From an uncultured Eubacterium sp. (GTDB lineage Bacteria; Bacillota; Clostridia; Lachnospirales; Lachnospiraceae): 32,609 nucleotides of DNA. The position numbers and the translations under genes were made by a program. The first letter of the stretch is position 1; every line of letters begins with the position of its first letter. The stretch lies in NCBI GenBank assembly GCA_949959185.1, contig CATLIX010000040.1, positions 1 through 32,609 of the forward strand. Reading direction: 5' to 3'. Below the pieces are notes generated by a model that saw only the letters and a program-made list of their open reading frames with translations, was not told the DNA's origin and did not search any database. Below are positions 16,456 through 25,717 of this stretch, piece after piece.

Positions 16456-18067
16456 GGTTACGAAACTGGCAGTTCTGTTTATTTTGTCCGTATTCCTGCT
16501 GGAAGTGTGTTTTCCCCGGACAGTATCTGCCCAGGCAGCACCGGAAATACTGACAAAAAAGATTCAGACCATTACTGCCTCGGATTTGTCAGAAGAAATG
16601 GGAAGGCCGAACTTTTTTCTGGATGCAAAAACGGACGGGAACGGCACATTAACCTACGCCAGCAGTAATACGGAGGTTGCCAGAATAAACGAGTTTACCG
16701 GAGAAGTGGAACTGACAGGAGTGGGGATGACACAGATTGTAATCCATGCATCAGCTACGGAGGAATATGAAGAAGCCTTCCGGACAATTCAGCTAAGGGT
16801 AAAAAAGGGAGATGTGAAGCTGAAAGTACCGAAAATTTCTTACACAAAGACATACAAAGACAAAGCCTTTTTCCTGGGAGCATCTGCCAGAAGCACTGTC
16901 AGGTATAAAAGCAGCAATTCCGGAGTTGTAAAGGTGGACAGCCGGGGCAAAGTAACTGTGAAGGGCTGCGGCAAGGCAGTGATAACGGTTATGGCCGGGG
17001 ATTCTGATTACAAATCTGCTTCCAGGAAAATTACGGTAAAAGTTTTGCCAGGAAAGTCATTGCTGAAATCTGTGAGTAATAAAATTCCCGGACAGCTTAA
17101 TATATCCTGGACCAGGCAGAAAGAAGCAGATGGGTATATGGTGGAATATGCCCCGGATAAGAAATTTAAAAAGCATGTGGGAAGAATCAGAATCGGGAAA
17201 AACAGCGTTACCAGAACCAACCTGAAAGGGCTTACGGAAGGCAGGAAGTATTACATCAGAGTAAAAGCATATAAAATCATTAATCACAGAAAAGTTTATG
17301 GAAAAGCCAGTAAAGTTGTATCCAAAACGGTGAAAAAAGAACCGCTGCAGACCACAGCCCGGCCGGGAAAGCGGACACTGCTGAATTTGCTGCTCACTGC
17401 AAAAATACCTTTGGGCCATACCATGTATGTCTGGGGCGGAGGATGGAATGAATCAGATACAGGTGCAGGAGAAGAAGCGGTAAGTATTGGAGAAAGTCCC
17501 CGCTGGAGGGCATTTTATGAGTTGCAGGACAGTTCATACAATTACAGAAATACAAGATATCAGATTCATGACGGGCTGGACTGCTCCGGTTATGTGGGAT
17601 GGGTGGTTTACAACGTAATGGAAACTGCCGATGGAAGAGCCGGATATGTGGAAAAGGCCTCCGGTATGGCAGAAAGTTTTGCGATGAAAGGATTTGGTAG
17701 TTATACGCCTGCCCGTAATGTGACAGACTGGAAACCAGGAGATATTATGAGTATGAGCGGACATGTATGGATTTCACTGGGTATGTGTGAGGATGGCAGC
17801 GTGGTTCTGCTTCATGCAAGTCCGCCGGGAGTTCTCCTGTGCGGAACACGTCTTCCGGACGGAAGGAACAGCCGTGCCGCAGAACTGGCAGAATATTATA
17901 TGCGTACTTATTATCCGGACTGGTATAAGAAATTCCCGGACTGTACGAGACCTGCTTCCTATCTGACTGGTTCCGGACAAATGCGCTGGAATTCCGGTCT
18001 GCTTACGGATAAAGAGGGAATAAGGAAGCTGGGAGCGGAGGAAGTGTTAAAGAAAATTTTCCCATGA
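16436..18067 (+). CDS. Secreted Ig-like / fibronectin III protein with NlpC/P60-like C-terminal domain
   Basis: This 543-residue protein opens with a signal peptide (KVTKLAVLFILSVFLLEVCF, cleavage near VSAQA). Two bacterial Ig-like (Big_2) repeats follow (about 35-125 and 130-205, with YASSNTEVARINEFTGEVELTG-type strands), then one fibronectin III domain (about 206-300). The C-terminal domain has GLDCSGYVGWVVYNV (catalytic Cys), SGHVWISLG (His) and VVLLHASPPG, the Cys-His-His order of NlpC/P60 peptidases, so it probably cleaves or remodels peptidoglycan outside the cell. GAGGAA lies 8 bases before ATG 16436, inside the tgt end. It separates tgt from yajC, which are usually adjacent; its role there is unknown. 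The start region and C-terminus look intact. Confidence 0.82.
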   Translation: MEWGKSKVTKLAVLFILSVFLLEVCFPRTVSAQAAPEILTKKIQTITASDLSEEMGRPNFFLDAKTDGNGTLTYASSNTEVARINEFTGEVELTGVGMTQIVIHASATEEYEEAFRTIQLRVKKGDVKLKVPKISYTKTYKDKAFFLGASARSTVRYKSSNSGVVKVDSRGKVTVKGCGKAVITVMAGDSDYKSASRKITVKVLPGKSLLKSVSNKIPGQLNISWTRQKEADGYMVEYAPDKKFKKHVGRIRIGKNSVTRTNLKGLTEGRKYYIRVKAYKIINHRKVYGKASKVVSKTVKKEPLQTTARPGKRTLLNLLLTAKIPLGHTMYVWGGGWNESDTGAGEEAVSIGESPRWRAFYELQDSSYNYRNTRYQIHDGLDCSGYVGWVVYNVMETADGRAGYVEKASGMAESFAMKGFGSYTPARNVTDWKPGDIMSMSGHVWISLGMCEDGSVVLLHASPPGVLLCGTRLPDGRNSRAAELAEYYMRTYYPDWYKKFPDCTRPASYLTGSGQMRWNSGLLTDKEGIRKLGAEEVLKKIFP

Positions 18068-18146
18068 TTAATCAGTGGTGTGATTCGTCATAGTATGAAA
18101 ATATTGGCTATCTGTAAAAAATGAGGAAACTCAATGCAGAAATAGC

Positions 18147-18175
18147 TTGCTTTCGGTTCTCATTTTGTGTACAAT
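18147..18175 (+). promoter_or_regulatory. Sigma-A-type promoter of yajC
   Basis: TTGCTT (18147-18152), a 17-base spacer and TACAAT (18170-18175), about 119 bases before the yajC start. A separate promoter makes sense because the secreted-protein gene lies between tgt and yajC. No other feature is apparent in 18068-18293. Confidence 0.5.
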
Positions 18176-18293
18176 AATATAAATGCGTAAAATTTTGTCA
18201 CAGAGAAAAGGCCTGTATCTGCACAGGCAAAGCAGAAAATATCCGGGAACAGGTTTACAGGTTCCGGGGCATGGACAATTAGGAGGAAAAGAA

Positions 18294-18611
18294 ATGTCTA
18301 TTTTAGCTCAAACAGAGGCAGCGGCGGGATTTTCCATCATCTGGATTTTAGTTATGCTGGTAGCGCTTTATTTCATGATGATACGTCCGCAGCAGAAAGA
18401 GAACAAGAGAAAGAATGCAATGCTGGCTGAACTGGCAGTGGGAGACACCGTACTGACCACCAGCGGTTTTTACGGAATGGTCATTGATATCACAGAGGAT
18501 ACTGTTATTATGGAGTTTGGAAACAATAAGAACTGCCGTATTCCCATGCAGAAATCGGCTATTGCCATGGTGGAGAAGCCGGAAGACGCAGCGGAAAAAG
18601 AAAGTAAATAA
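18294..18611 (+). CDS. yajC: Preprotein translocase subunit YajC
   Basis: The 105-residue protein has one N-terminal membrane helix (FSIIWILVMLVALYFMMI) followed by the hallmark RPQQKENKRKNAMLAELAVGDTV and TTSGFYGMV, and a short Glu/Lys tail. YajC associates with SecDF at the Sec translocon. AGGAGG lies 8 bases before ATG 18294, which rules out the longer in-frame ORF starting at 18183. Terminator follows within 10 bases. Confidence 0.95.
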   Translation: MSILAQTEAAAGFSIIWILVMLVALYFMMIRPQQKENKRKNAMLAELAVGDTVLTTSGFYGMVIDITEDTVIMEFGNNKNCRIPMQKSAIAMVEKPEDAAEKESK

Positions 18612-18616
18612 GCAGA

Positions 18617-18652
18617 AAGCATTCTCAGGCGGGAGTCAGGGAATGCTTTTTT
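18617..18652 (+). terminator. Rho-independent terminator of yajC
   Basis: AAGCATTC (18617-18624) and GAATGCTT (18641-18648) form an 8-bp stem that runs into TTTTTT (18647-18652), beginning 6 bases after the yajC stop. Confidence 0.88.
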
Positions 18653-18662
18653 ATTAAAAATA

Positions 18663-18878
18663 TGTGGTATCGGCGTTGCGATGAGTAATGCAGTACAGGC
18701 GGTCAAAGATGTTGCGGATGATATCACACTTTCAAATGAGGAGGATAGCGTAGCAGTCTACCTGGAAAAATCGCCTTTTGATGTGCCGAATGAAAACTTT
18801 ATGGCATATAAAATAAAAGAAACCGCATCCGATATATGTGGAGTCGTAAAATATGCAAAAGAATTTGGTTTATCATGA
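18663..18878 (+). pseudogene. C-terminal fragment of a Cof-type HAD phosphatase
   Basis: Reading in frame from just after the yajC terminator gives CGIGVAMSNAVQAVKD, then VADDITLSNEEDSVAVYLEK. This closely follows the C-terminus of Cof/HAD-IIB sugar phosphatases (GIGVAMGNA..EVK..AD.VT..N.EDGVA..I). The upstream part of such an enzyme (DxDGT nucleophile, cap domain, GDxxND) is absent; the T-tract of the yajC terminator lies where it should be. The tail after residue 40 does not match the family. A downstream ATG 18681 exists but has no ribosome binding site. I regard it as a relic of a gene deleted or displaced at this locus. Confidence 0.7.
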
Positions 18879-18961
18879 ACCATATCAAAATATAATGAAA
18901 CGGCCATTCAATTATAACTCCAGATTATAAAAGCTATGAAAAAGAAAAATATCTTTTCCAG

Positions 18962-18990
18962 TTGAAATCCAGGAATAAATATACTATAGT
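18962..18990 (+). promoter_or_regulatory. Sigma-A-type promoter of the leuB operon
   Basis: TTGAAA (18962-18967), a 17-base spacer and TATAGT (18985-18990). The leader runs about 110 bases to the leuB start. I looked there for T-box, leader-peptide and riboswitch motifs and found none. The ACTATAGT at 18983-18990 is a perfect 8-base palindrome over the -10. Confidence 0.5.
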
Positions 18991-19108
18991 AGTATTGATA
19001 ATTTTTTGTCAATTAAAAGTCCGAATTCTGTCACACAGGCTGAAAGGTCAGGGTTTCCATGTGCCGAAACGGACAGTTATTATAGAAATACAGGGAGGGA
19101 CAGTGAGC

Positions 19109-20215
19109 ATGAATTACCGCATTGGAGTGATTTCCGGGGACGGAATCGGACCGGAAATCGTAAGAGAAGCAAGAAAAATACTGGATAAGGTGGGTGAGGT
19201 CTTCGGACACACATTTTCTTATGATGAAATACTGATGGGAGGCGTGTCCATTGACGCCACAGGAGTGCCCCTGACAGAGGAAGCCATCGCACAGGCAAAG
19301 GCAGCGGACGCGGTGCTTATGGGTTCGATTGGAGGAAATACCAGCACTTCTCCCTGGTATCAGCTTCCGCCGGATTTAAGGCCGGAGGCAGGACTTTTGA
19401 AGCTGCGCAAATCCCTGAACCTTTTCGCCAATTTAAGGCCGGCTTATCTGTATGAAGAACTGAAAGAAGCCTGTCCTCTGCGAGAAGATATTATCGGGGA
19501 CGGATTTGATATGATGATTATGCGGGAGCTGACCGGGGGCCTCTATTTTGGAAAACGGGTAACGGAAGAACGGGATGGCCTGATGACTGCAGAAGACACC
19601 CTTACATATAATGAAACGGAAATCCGCAGAATTGCAAAGCGCGGATTTGATATTGCCATGAAGCGCAGGAAGAAAGTCACCAGTGTGGATAAGGCCAATG
19701 TGCTGGATTCCTCCAGACTCTGGCGGAAAATCGTGGAAGAAGTGGCGAAAGGATATCCGGAGGTGACGCTGGAACATATGCTGGTTGACAACTGCGCCAT
19801 GCAGCTGGTAAAAGACCCGAAACAGTTTGATGTGATTTTGACAGAGAACATGTTTGGTGATATATTATCGGACGAGGCAAGTATGGTGACGGGTTCCATC
19901 GGAATGCTGTCCTCCGCAAGCCTGAATGATACAAAATTCGGCCTGTATGAGCCCAGCGGCGGTTCCGCACCGGATATTGCCGGAAAAGGAATTGCAAATC
20001 CAATTGCAACCATCTTAAGCGCCGCAATGCTTCTGCGCTATTCGCTGGATCTGGATAAAGAGGCGGACGCAGTGGAGCTTGCAGTAAAACAGGTGCTGCG
20101 GGAAGGATATCGTACGATAGATATTATGCCTCAGGAAGAAGAGAAAAAGGTATCTGTAACTCAGGTGGGAACCGTGGAAATGGGAGACCTGATTGCAGAA
20201 AAGATTCGTAACTGA
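19109..20215 (+). CDS. leuB: 3-isopropylmalate dehydrogenase
   Basis: The 368-residue enzyme oxidatively decarboxylates 3-isopropylmalate with NAD in leucine synthesis. Motifs: [14 protein letters not shown] at the N-terminus, [43 protein letters not shown], then the metal/substrate region [33 protein letters not shown] and the NAD-binding [22 protein letters not shown] 19109 is chosen because GGGAGGGA lies 8 bases upstream; an in-frame codon at 18962 adds unrelated residues. It is first in a leuB-ilvB-serC-serA operon, with no leuA, leuC or leuD nearby. Confidence 0.97.
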   Translation: MNYRIGVISGDGIGPEIVREARKILDKVGEVFGHTFSYDEILMGGVSIDATGVPLTEEAIAQAKAADAVLMGSIGGNTSTSPWYQLPPDLRPEAGLLKLRKSLNLFANLRPAYLYEELKEACPLREDIIGDGFDMMIMRELTGGLYFGKRVTEERDGLMTAEDTLTYNETEIRRIAKRGFDIAMKRRKKVTSVDKANVLDSSRLWRKIVEEVAKGYPEVTLEHMLVDNCAMQLVKDPKQFDVILTENMFGDILSDEASMVTGSIGMLSSASLNDTKFGLYEPSGGSAPDIAGKGIANPIATILSAAMLLRYSLDLDKEADAVELAVKQVLREGYRTIDIMPQEEEKKVSVTQVGTVEMGDLIAEKIRN

Positions 20216-20229
20216 CAGGAGGAAAGAAT

Positions 20230-21927
20230 ATGCAGCTGACAGGAGCGCAAATTGTTATTGAATGTCTGAAAGAGCAAGGTGTGGATACTGTCTTTGGCTA
20301 TCCGGGAGGAGCCATTTTAAATGTATATGATGAATTATATAAGCACAGGGATGAGATAAAACACGTGCTGACTTCCCATGAACAGGGGGCCAGCCATGCG
20401 GCAGACGGGTATGCCCGTTCCACCGGAAAGGTTGGAGTCTGTCTGGCCACTTCCGGGCCGGGAGCTACCAATCTGGTTACAGGAATTGCCACCGCCTATA
20501 TGGATTCTGTTCCCATGGTGGCCATTACCTGCAATGTGGGTGTATCCCTTTTGGGAAAAGACAGTTTTCAGGAAATTGATATTGCGGGAATCACAACTCC
20601 CATTACCAAGCATAATTTTATTGTAAAAGATGTGGGAAAACTGGCGGAAACCATACGGAGAGCCTTTCGGATTGCCCAGAAGGGCAGACCGGGGCCGGTA
20701 CTGGTGGATATCCCCAAGGATGTGACGGCAAATCAGACGGAGTTTCATCCCATTACCATAGAGCCGGAAAAACGCTGCTATGAGACTATTACGGAAGAAG
20801 CGCTGGAACAGGCAGTGGAAATGATTCGGAAATCCGAAAAACCCTATTTCTTTGTGGGAGGCGGAGCCGTTATCTCGGAGGCCAGCCAGGAACTTATGGA
20901 GTTTGTGGAAAAAGTACAGGCCCCGGTAGCCGATTCCCTGATGGGAAAAGGGGCTTTCGACGGAAATCACAGTCTCTATACCGGAATGCTGGGAATGCAT
21001 GGAACCAAAACTTCCAATTACGGAGTCAGCGAATGCGATTTGCTGATTGCGGTTGGGGTCCGGTTCAGCGACCGGGTAACGGGGAACGCGAAGAAATTTG
21101 CTCCCCATGCCAGAATCCTGCAGTTTGATGTGGATCCGGCAGAAATCAACAAAAATATCGTGACGGACGCCCATATTATCGGAGATATCAGGGAAATTCT
21201 TCTGCGCCTGAACCAGAGAGTGGAGCAGCAGAATCATGAGGAATGGATTGGGAAGATCATGGAATATAAGGAAAAATATCCGCTGAGATACCATGATACG
21301 GGTCTGAGTGGCCCTTACCTTGTGGAAGAAATTTACCGTCAGACAAAGGGAGACGCCATTATAGTGACGGAAGTGGGTCAGCACCAGATGTGGGCAGCCC
21401 AGTTCTATAAATATAAAAAGCCGCGTACACTGATTACGTCGGGAGGCCTGGGTACCATGGGATACGGGCTGGGAGCAGCCATCGGAGTGCAGATGGCCAA
21501 TCCCAAAAAGCAGGTAATTAACATTGCCGGAGACGGATGTTTCCGTATGAATATGAATGAAATTGCCACAGCAGTACGCCAGAACCTGCCCCTGATTCAG
21601 GTGGTGGTCAACAATCATGTGCTGGGCATGGTTCGCCAGTGGCAGACTTTATTTTATGAACAGCATTATTCTGCAACTGTATTAAAAGACAGTGTGGATT
21701 TTGTAAAACTGGCAGAAGCCCTTGGAGCCAGAGGGATTCGTGCTTCCACCAGAGAGGAATTCAGCCAGGCATTTGCCCAGGCTCTGGAAAACAGCGGGCC
21801 GGTGGTAATTGACTGTATGATTGACAGTGATGATAAAGTATGGCCTATGGTAGCGCCGGGAGCTGCCATCAGTGAGGTATTCAGCGAAGAAGATATGAAG
21901 GAGGAAAAAAATGAGCAGAGTTTATAA
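20230..21927 (+). CDS. ilvB: Acetolactate synthase large (catalytic) subunit
   Basis: The 565-residue ThDP enzyme makes acetolactate and acetohydroxybutyrate, the first common step to valine, leucine and isoleucine. N-terminal PYR domain: VDTVFGYPGGAILNVYDEL and the catalytic glutamate E51 in SHEQGASHAADGYARSTG; central FAD-type domain; C-terminal PP domain with GDGCFRMNMNEIATA and NNHVLGMVRQWQ. AGGAGG lies 8 bases before ATG 20230, 14 bases after leuB. The 3' end overlaps serC by 17 bases. No ilvN regulatory subunit gene follows, so feedback regulation would need a subunit encoded elsewhere. Confidence 0.96.
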   Translation: MQLTGAQIVIECLKEQGVDTVFGYPGGAILNVYDELYKHRDEIKHVLTSHEQGASHAADGYARSTGKVGVCLATSGPGATNLVTGIATAYMDSVPMVAITCNVGVSLLGKDSFQEIDIAGITTPITKHNFIVKDVGKLAETIRRAFRIAQKGRPGPVLVDIPKDVTANQTEFHPITIEPEKRCYETITEEALEQAVEMIRKSEKPYFFVGGGAVISEASQELMEFVEKVQAPVADSLMGKGAFDGNHSLYTGMLGMHGTKTSNYGVSECDLLIAVGVRFSDRVTGNAKKFAPHARILQFDVDPAEINKNIVTDAHIIGDIREILLRLNQRVEQQNHEEWIGKIMEYKEKYPLRYHDTGLSGPYLVEEIYRQTKGDAIIVTEVGQHQMWAAQFYKYKKPRTLITSGGLGTMGYGLGAAIGVQMANPKKQVINIAGDGCFRMNMNEIATAVRQNLPLIQVVVNNHVLGMVRQWQTLFYEQHYSATVLKDSVDFVKLAEALGARGIRASTREEFSQAFAQALENSGPVVIDCMIDSDDKVWPMVAPGAAISEVFSEEDMKEEKNEQSL

Positions 21928-22990
21928 TTTTTCAGCAGGACCGGCTGTTTTGCCGGAGGAAGTTTTGCGCGAGGCAGCAGAGGAAATGCTGGATTACCAG
22001 GGAAGCGGCATGTCCGTGATGGAGATGAGCCACCGCTCCAAAGTATATGACAATATTATCAAAACAGCAGAAGCAGACTTGCGGGAGCTGATGAAGATTC
22101 CCGATAATTATAAGGTGCTGTTTTTACAGGGAGGAGCTTCCCAGCAGTTTGCCATGATTCCCATGAATCTTATGAAGAATAAGAAAGCCGCTTACATTGT
22201 AACAGGCCAGTGGGCAAAAAAGGCATTTCAGGAAGGGCAGAATTACGGAGAGGCAGTAAAAGTGGCTTCCTCCGAGGATAAGACCTTTTCCTACATTCCG
22301 GACTGCTCCGATTTGGATATTCCGGAGGACGCAGACTATGTATATATCTGTGAAAACAATACCATTTACGGTACAAAATATAAGACGTTGCCCAATACCA
22401 AGGGGCATACTCTGGTAGCAGATGTGTCTTCCTGCTTCTTGTCCGAGCCGGTGGATGTGTCTGAATACGGAATTATTTACGGAGGCGTTCAGAAAAATAT
22501 CGGGCCTGCCGGAGTGGTTATTGTGATTATCCGTGAAGACCTGATTACGGAAGATACCCTGCCGGGTACTCCGACCATGCTGAAATATAAGACCCATGCA
22601 GACGCAGAGTCCCTTTACAATACACCTCCTGCCTATGGCATTTATATCTGCGGAAAAGTATTCCGATGGCTGAAAAAGCAGGGCGGCCTTGAAGCCATGA
22701 AAGCACGCAACGAAGAGAAAGCGAAAATCCTTTACGATTTCCTGGATTCCAGCACCATGTTCAAAGGAACCGTGAGAAAAGAAGACCGTTCTCTGATGAA
22801 CGTTCCTTTCGTAACAGGAGATAAGGATCTGGATGCAAAATTTGTCAAAGAGGCAGAGGCAGCAGGATTTGTAAATCTGAAAGGCCACCGGACCGTAGGC
22901 GGTATGCGTGCCAGCATATACAATGCGATGCCAAAAGAAGGCGTGGAGAAGTTAGTGGCGTTTATGAAAAAATTTGAAGAGGAGAATTAA
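21911..22990 (+). CDS. serC: Phosphoserine aminotransferase
   Basis: The 359-residue fold-type I PLP enzyme converts 3-phosphohydroxypyruvate to phosphoserine. Starts YNFSAGPAVLPEEVL, has GSGMSVMEMSHRSK, the phosphate/PLP region LQGGASQQF, and the PLP lysine K195 in YGGVQKNIGPAG. C-terminal FVNLKGHRTVGGMRASIYNA is typical. GAAGGAGG sits inside the ilvB end before ATG 21911, so the 17-base overlap is real and suggests coupled translation. It is followed one base later by serA. Confidence 0.97.
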   Translation: MSRVYNFSAGPAVLPEEVLREAAEEMLDYQGSGMSVMEMSHRSKVYDNIIKTAEADLRELMKIPDNYKVLFLQGGASQQFAMIPMNLMKNKKAAYIVTGQWAKKAFQEGQNYGEAVKVASSEDKTFSYIPDCSDLDIPEDADYVYICENNTIYGTKYKTLPNTKGHTLVADVSSCFLSEPVDVSEYGIIYGGVQKNIGPAGVVIVIIREDLITEDTLPGTPTMLKYKTHADAESLYNTPPAYGIYICGKVFRWLKKQGGLEAMKARNEEKAKILYDFLDSSTMFKGTVRKEDRSLMNVPFVTGDKDLDAKFVKEAEAAGFVNLKGHRTVGGMRASIYNAMPKEGVEKLVAFMKKFEEEN

Positions 22991-22991
22991 C

Positions 22992-24155
22992 ATGTTTCAG
23001 TATCATTGCTTAAATCCCATTGCAAACGTGGGCCTGGATTTGTTCGGCCAGGAATATAAAAAGACAGACGATATCAGCGAAGCCCAGGCAGTGCTGGTAA
23101 GAAGTGCGGCCATGCATGACATGGAGCTGCCAGAACAGCTCTGCGCAGTTGCCAGAGCCGGAGCCGGAGTGAATAACATTCCTCTGGAAAAATGCGCAGA
23201 ACAGGGAATTGTCGTATTTAACACGCCGGGAGCCAATGCCAACGGCGTAAAAGAGCTGGTATTTGCAGGAATGCTGCTGGCTTCCCGCGATATTACCGGA
23301 GGAATCAACTGGGTATTGGAAAATCAGGATAGCGAGACCATCAGCAAAGATGTGGAAAAGGCTAAAAAGGCATTTGCAGGCTGTGAAATTGCCGGTAAAA
23401 AATTAGGCGTTATCGGCCTTGGAGCCATCGGTGTGAAAGTGGCAAATGCAGCCACCCATATGGGCATGGAAGTGTATGGATACGATCCTTTTATTTCGGT
23501 CAATGCCGCATGGAATCTGTCACGAAACGTAAAACATATCAATAACGTGGAAGACATTTATCAGGAATGTGATTATATTACCATCCATGTGCCCCTTCTG
23601 GATGACACCAGAAAAATGCTGAATAAAGAAGCATTTGCAAAGATGAAAGAGGGCGTGGTAATTCTGAATTTTGCACGGGATCTTCTGGTGGATGAGGAAG
23701 ATATCCTGGAAGCCATCAAAGAAGGAAAAGTGAAAAAGTATGTGTCTGATTTCCCAAACAGCACCACTGCAGGAAAAGAAGGCTGTATTGTGATTCCCCA
23801 TCTGGGCGCTTCTACAGAAGAATCCGAGGACAACTGCGCGGTGATGGCGGTGGAAGAAGTTATGGATTATCTGGAAAACGGAAATATCCGCAATTCTGTG
23901 AACTTCCCCAGATGTGACATGGGTGTCTGTGCCGGAGCCGGACGTGTAGCCATTCTTCACAGAAATCAAAAGGGAATCATCGGAAAATACACCGCTGTAA
24001 TGGGAGACAATAACATCAATATTTCCGACATGACCAACAAGAGCCGGGGGAATTTCGCATATTCCCTTCTGGATATTGATTCCCCTGTTACGGAGGCGGC
24101 CATTGAACAGTTAGAGAAAATTGAGAGTGTGCTGAGAGTCAGAGTGATAAAATAA
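22992..24155 (+). CDS. serA: D-3-phosphoglycerate dehydrogenase
   Basis: The 387-residue enzyme catalyses the first serine step. The NAD Rossmann motif is GVIGLGAIG (139-147); catalytic residues are R229 in NFARDLLVDEEDI (ARD instead of the more usual ARGG), Glu near 263 in GKEGC, and H270 in IPHLGAS. A C-terminal ACT domain (about 316-387, AILHRNQKGIIGKYTAVMG) probably binds serine. The start is ATG 22992, preceded by GAGGAGA, one base after the serC stop; an in-frame codon at 22974 would overlap serC and lacks a site. A hairpin terminator follows. Confidence 0.96.
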   Translation: MFQYHCLNPIANVGLDLFGQEYKKTDDISEAQAVLVRSAAMHDMELPEQLCAVARAGAGVNNIPLEKCAEQGIVVFNTPGANANGVKELVFAGMLLASRDITGGINWVLENQDSETISKDVEKAKKAFAGCEIAGKKLGVIGLGAIGVKVANAATHMGMEVYGYDPFISVNAAWNLSRNVKHINNVEDIYQECDYITIHVPLLDDTRKMLNKEAFAKMKEGVVILNFARDLLVDEEDILEAIKEGKVKKYVSDFPNSTTAGKEGCIVIPHLGASTEESEDNCAVMAVEEVMDYLENGNIRNSVNFPRCDMGVCAGAGRVAILHRNQKGIIGKYTAVMGDNNINISDMTNKSRGNFAYSLLDIDSPVTEAAIEQLEKIESVLRVRVIK

Positions 24156-24158
24156 GGG

Positions 24159-24829
<671 letters not shown>

Positions 24830-24864
24830 ATGCAGTAATCTTCCTGGCACCTTGCTTATAAAAA

Positions 24865-24909
24865 AGCAGAAAAAATTTGTAAATGTGTACTTTTTTAAAT
24901 TTTTCTGCT
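24865..24909. terminator. AT-rich terminator-like hairpin after the resolvase
   Basis: AGCAGAAAAAATTT (24865-24878) pairs with AAATTTTTCTGCT (24897-24909), apart from one extra A. On the minus strand it is followed by TTTTTT. On the plus strand it lies 36 bases after the resolvase stop and may end that transcript. Confidence 0.55.
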
Positions 24910-25020
24910 TTCTATGTTTCTTACCCACTTTATCATAAAAATCCCCGTTTTGCAACAAATATTTGGAAGTTCAGGAAAGAAGTTGCCTTTTTGAGAAGAA
25001 AGACTTCTATACGGGGAAAG

Positions 25021-25056
25021 TTCCGAAGAATGCGGTAAAATGGGCATTCTTCGGAA
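25021..25056. repeat. Perfect 13-bp inverted repeat in the 378-bp gap before the DUF4365 operon
   Basis: TTCCGAAGAATGC (25021-25033) and GCATTCTTCGGAA (25044-25056) are exact reverse complements around a 10-base centre. No T-tract follows on either strand, so it is either an operator-like site or a structured RNA end. The rest of 24830-25207 is AT-rich and holds only the hairpin at 24865-24909 and the promoter at 25156-25183. Confidence 0.6.
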
Positions 25057-25155
25057 GCATTTGGTGTTTAGGTGGTGTTTAAAGTTATTTAACGATATTT
25101 TATCAAATTAAATATAGCGGAAAAGAAATGAACGATAAATTTTTTGGATATTAGG

Positions 25156-25183
25156 TAGACGAAATCTGAAAAAATGATATAAT
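25156..25183 (+). promoter_or_regulatory. Sigma-A-type promoter of the DUF4365 operon
   Basis: TAGACG (25156-25161), a 16-base spacer and a perfect TATAAT (25178-25183). The predicted start of transcription is around 25190, only about 18 bases before the start codon, so the leader is very short. Confidence 0.55.
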
Positions 25184-25207
25184 AAACATTATATGAGGAG
25201 GTGCGCT

Positions 25208-25717
25208 ATGCAGATAACACAAATAAAAGAAGACATTAGTATAAGTTATATTTCTGCTCTATGTGCATATGCTGGCATAGCGTATGAAATTGTGAGGCAT
25301 GATGCGGATAGTACAGATGGCATTTTGAAAAAGCGGATTTTATTAGGCGGGAATAAAAAATTTAACGCTGAACTCCGAATCCAGTTGAAATGTACATCTT
25401 CACCATCCCAATATACTGACCATGGTGATACGCTTACATATAAACTCAAGGTAAAAAATTATAATGATTTATGTCTTCCATCAACCACACCAATTATATT
25501 GGGGTTGCTTATATTGCCTGAAAACGAGGAATTGTGGGTTAATTGGACAGAAGAGGAATTGTTGATTAAGGGATGCATGTATTGGGCAGAATTTTCAAAA
25601 GAAACCGAATCATCCAATGAAGGAACTGTAAGTGTAAAAATCAATAAGAAAAATGTCATTAATGTGGAAAGCCTACGGAACATATTGGAAATGATTGCAA
25701 AGGAGGAGTGGCCATGA
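25208..25717 (+). CDS. DUF4365 domain protein, predicted PD-(D/E)XK-like nuclease
   Basis: The 169-residue protein resembles DUF4365: a helical start (QIKEDISISYISALCAYAGI), then STDGIL (D37) and LRIQLKCT (Q59, K61), the D...QxK spacing of PD-(D/E)XK nuclease folds, followed by LTYKLKVKNYNDL, PIILGLLILPENEELWVNW and a C-terminal helix. The nuclease fold is inferred from these motifs. DUF4365 genes are found in restriction and other defence neighbourhoods, but no activity is established for this one. GAGGAGGTG before ATG 25208 rules out the in-frame ATG 25193. The stop overlaps the next gene by ATGA, so the two proteins are likely made in fixed ratio. AT-rich relative to the core genes. Confidence 0.75.
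   Translation: MQITQIKEDISISYISALCAYAGIAYEIVRHDADSTDGILKKRILLGGNKKFNAELRIQLKCTSSPSQYTDHGDTLTYKLKVKNYNDLCLPSTTPIILGLLILPENEELWVNWTEEELLIKGCMYWAEFSKETESSNEGTVSVKINKKNVINVESLRNILEMIAKEEWP

Noticed and set aside
18880-19108. T-box or leader-peptide attenuator before leuB
   Set aside because: I found no AGGGTGG-type T-box core, no Leu-rich short frame and no terminator hairpin in the leader.
20335-21618. Long open frame on the minus strand (427 codons)
   Set aside because: It is antisense to ilvB, which is a clearly recognisable intact enzyme.
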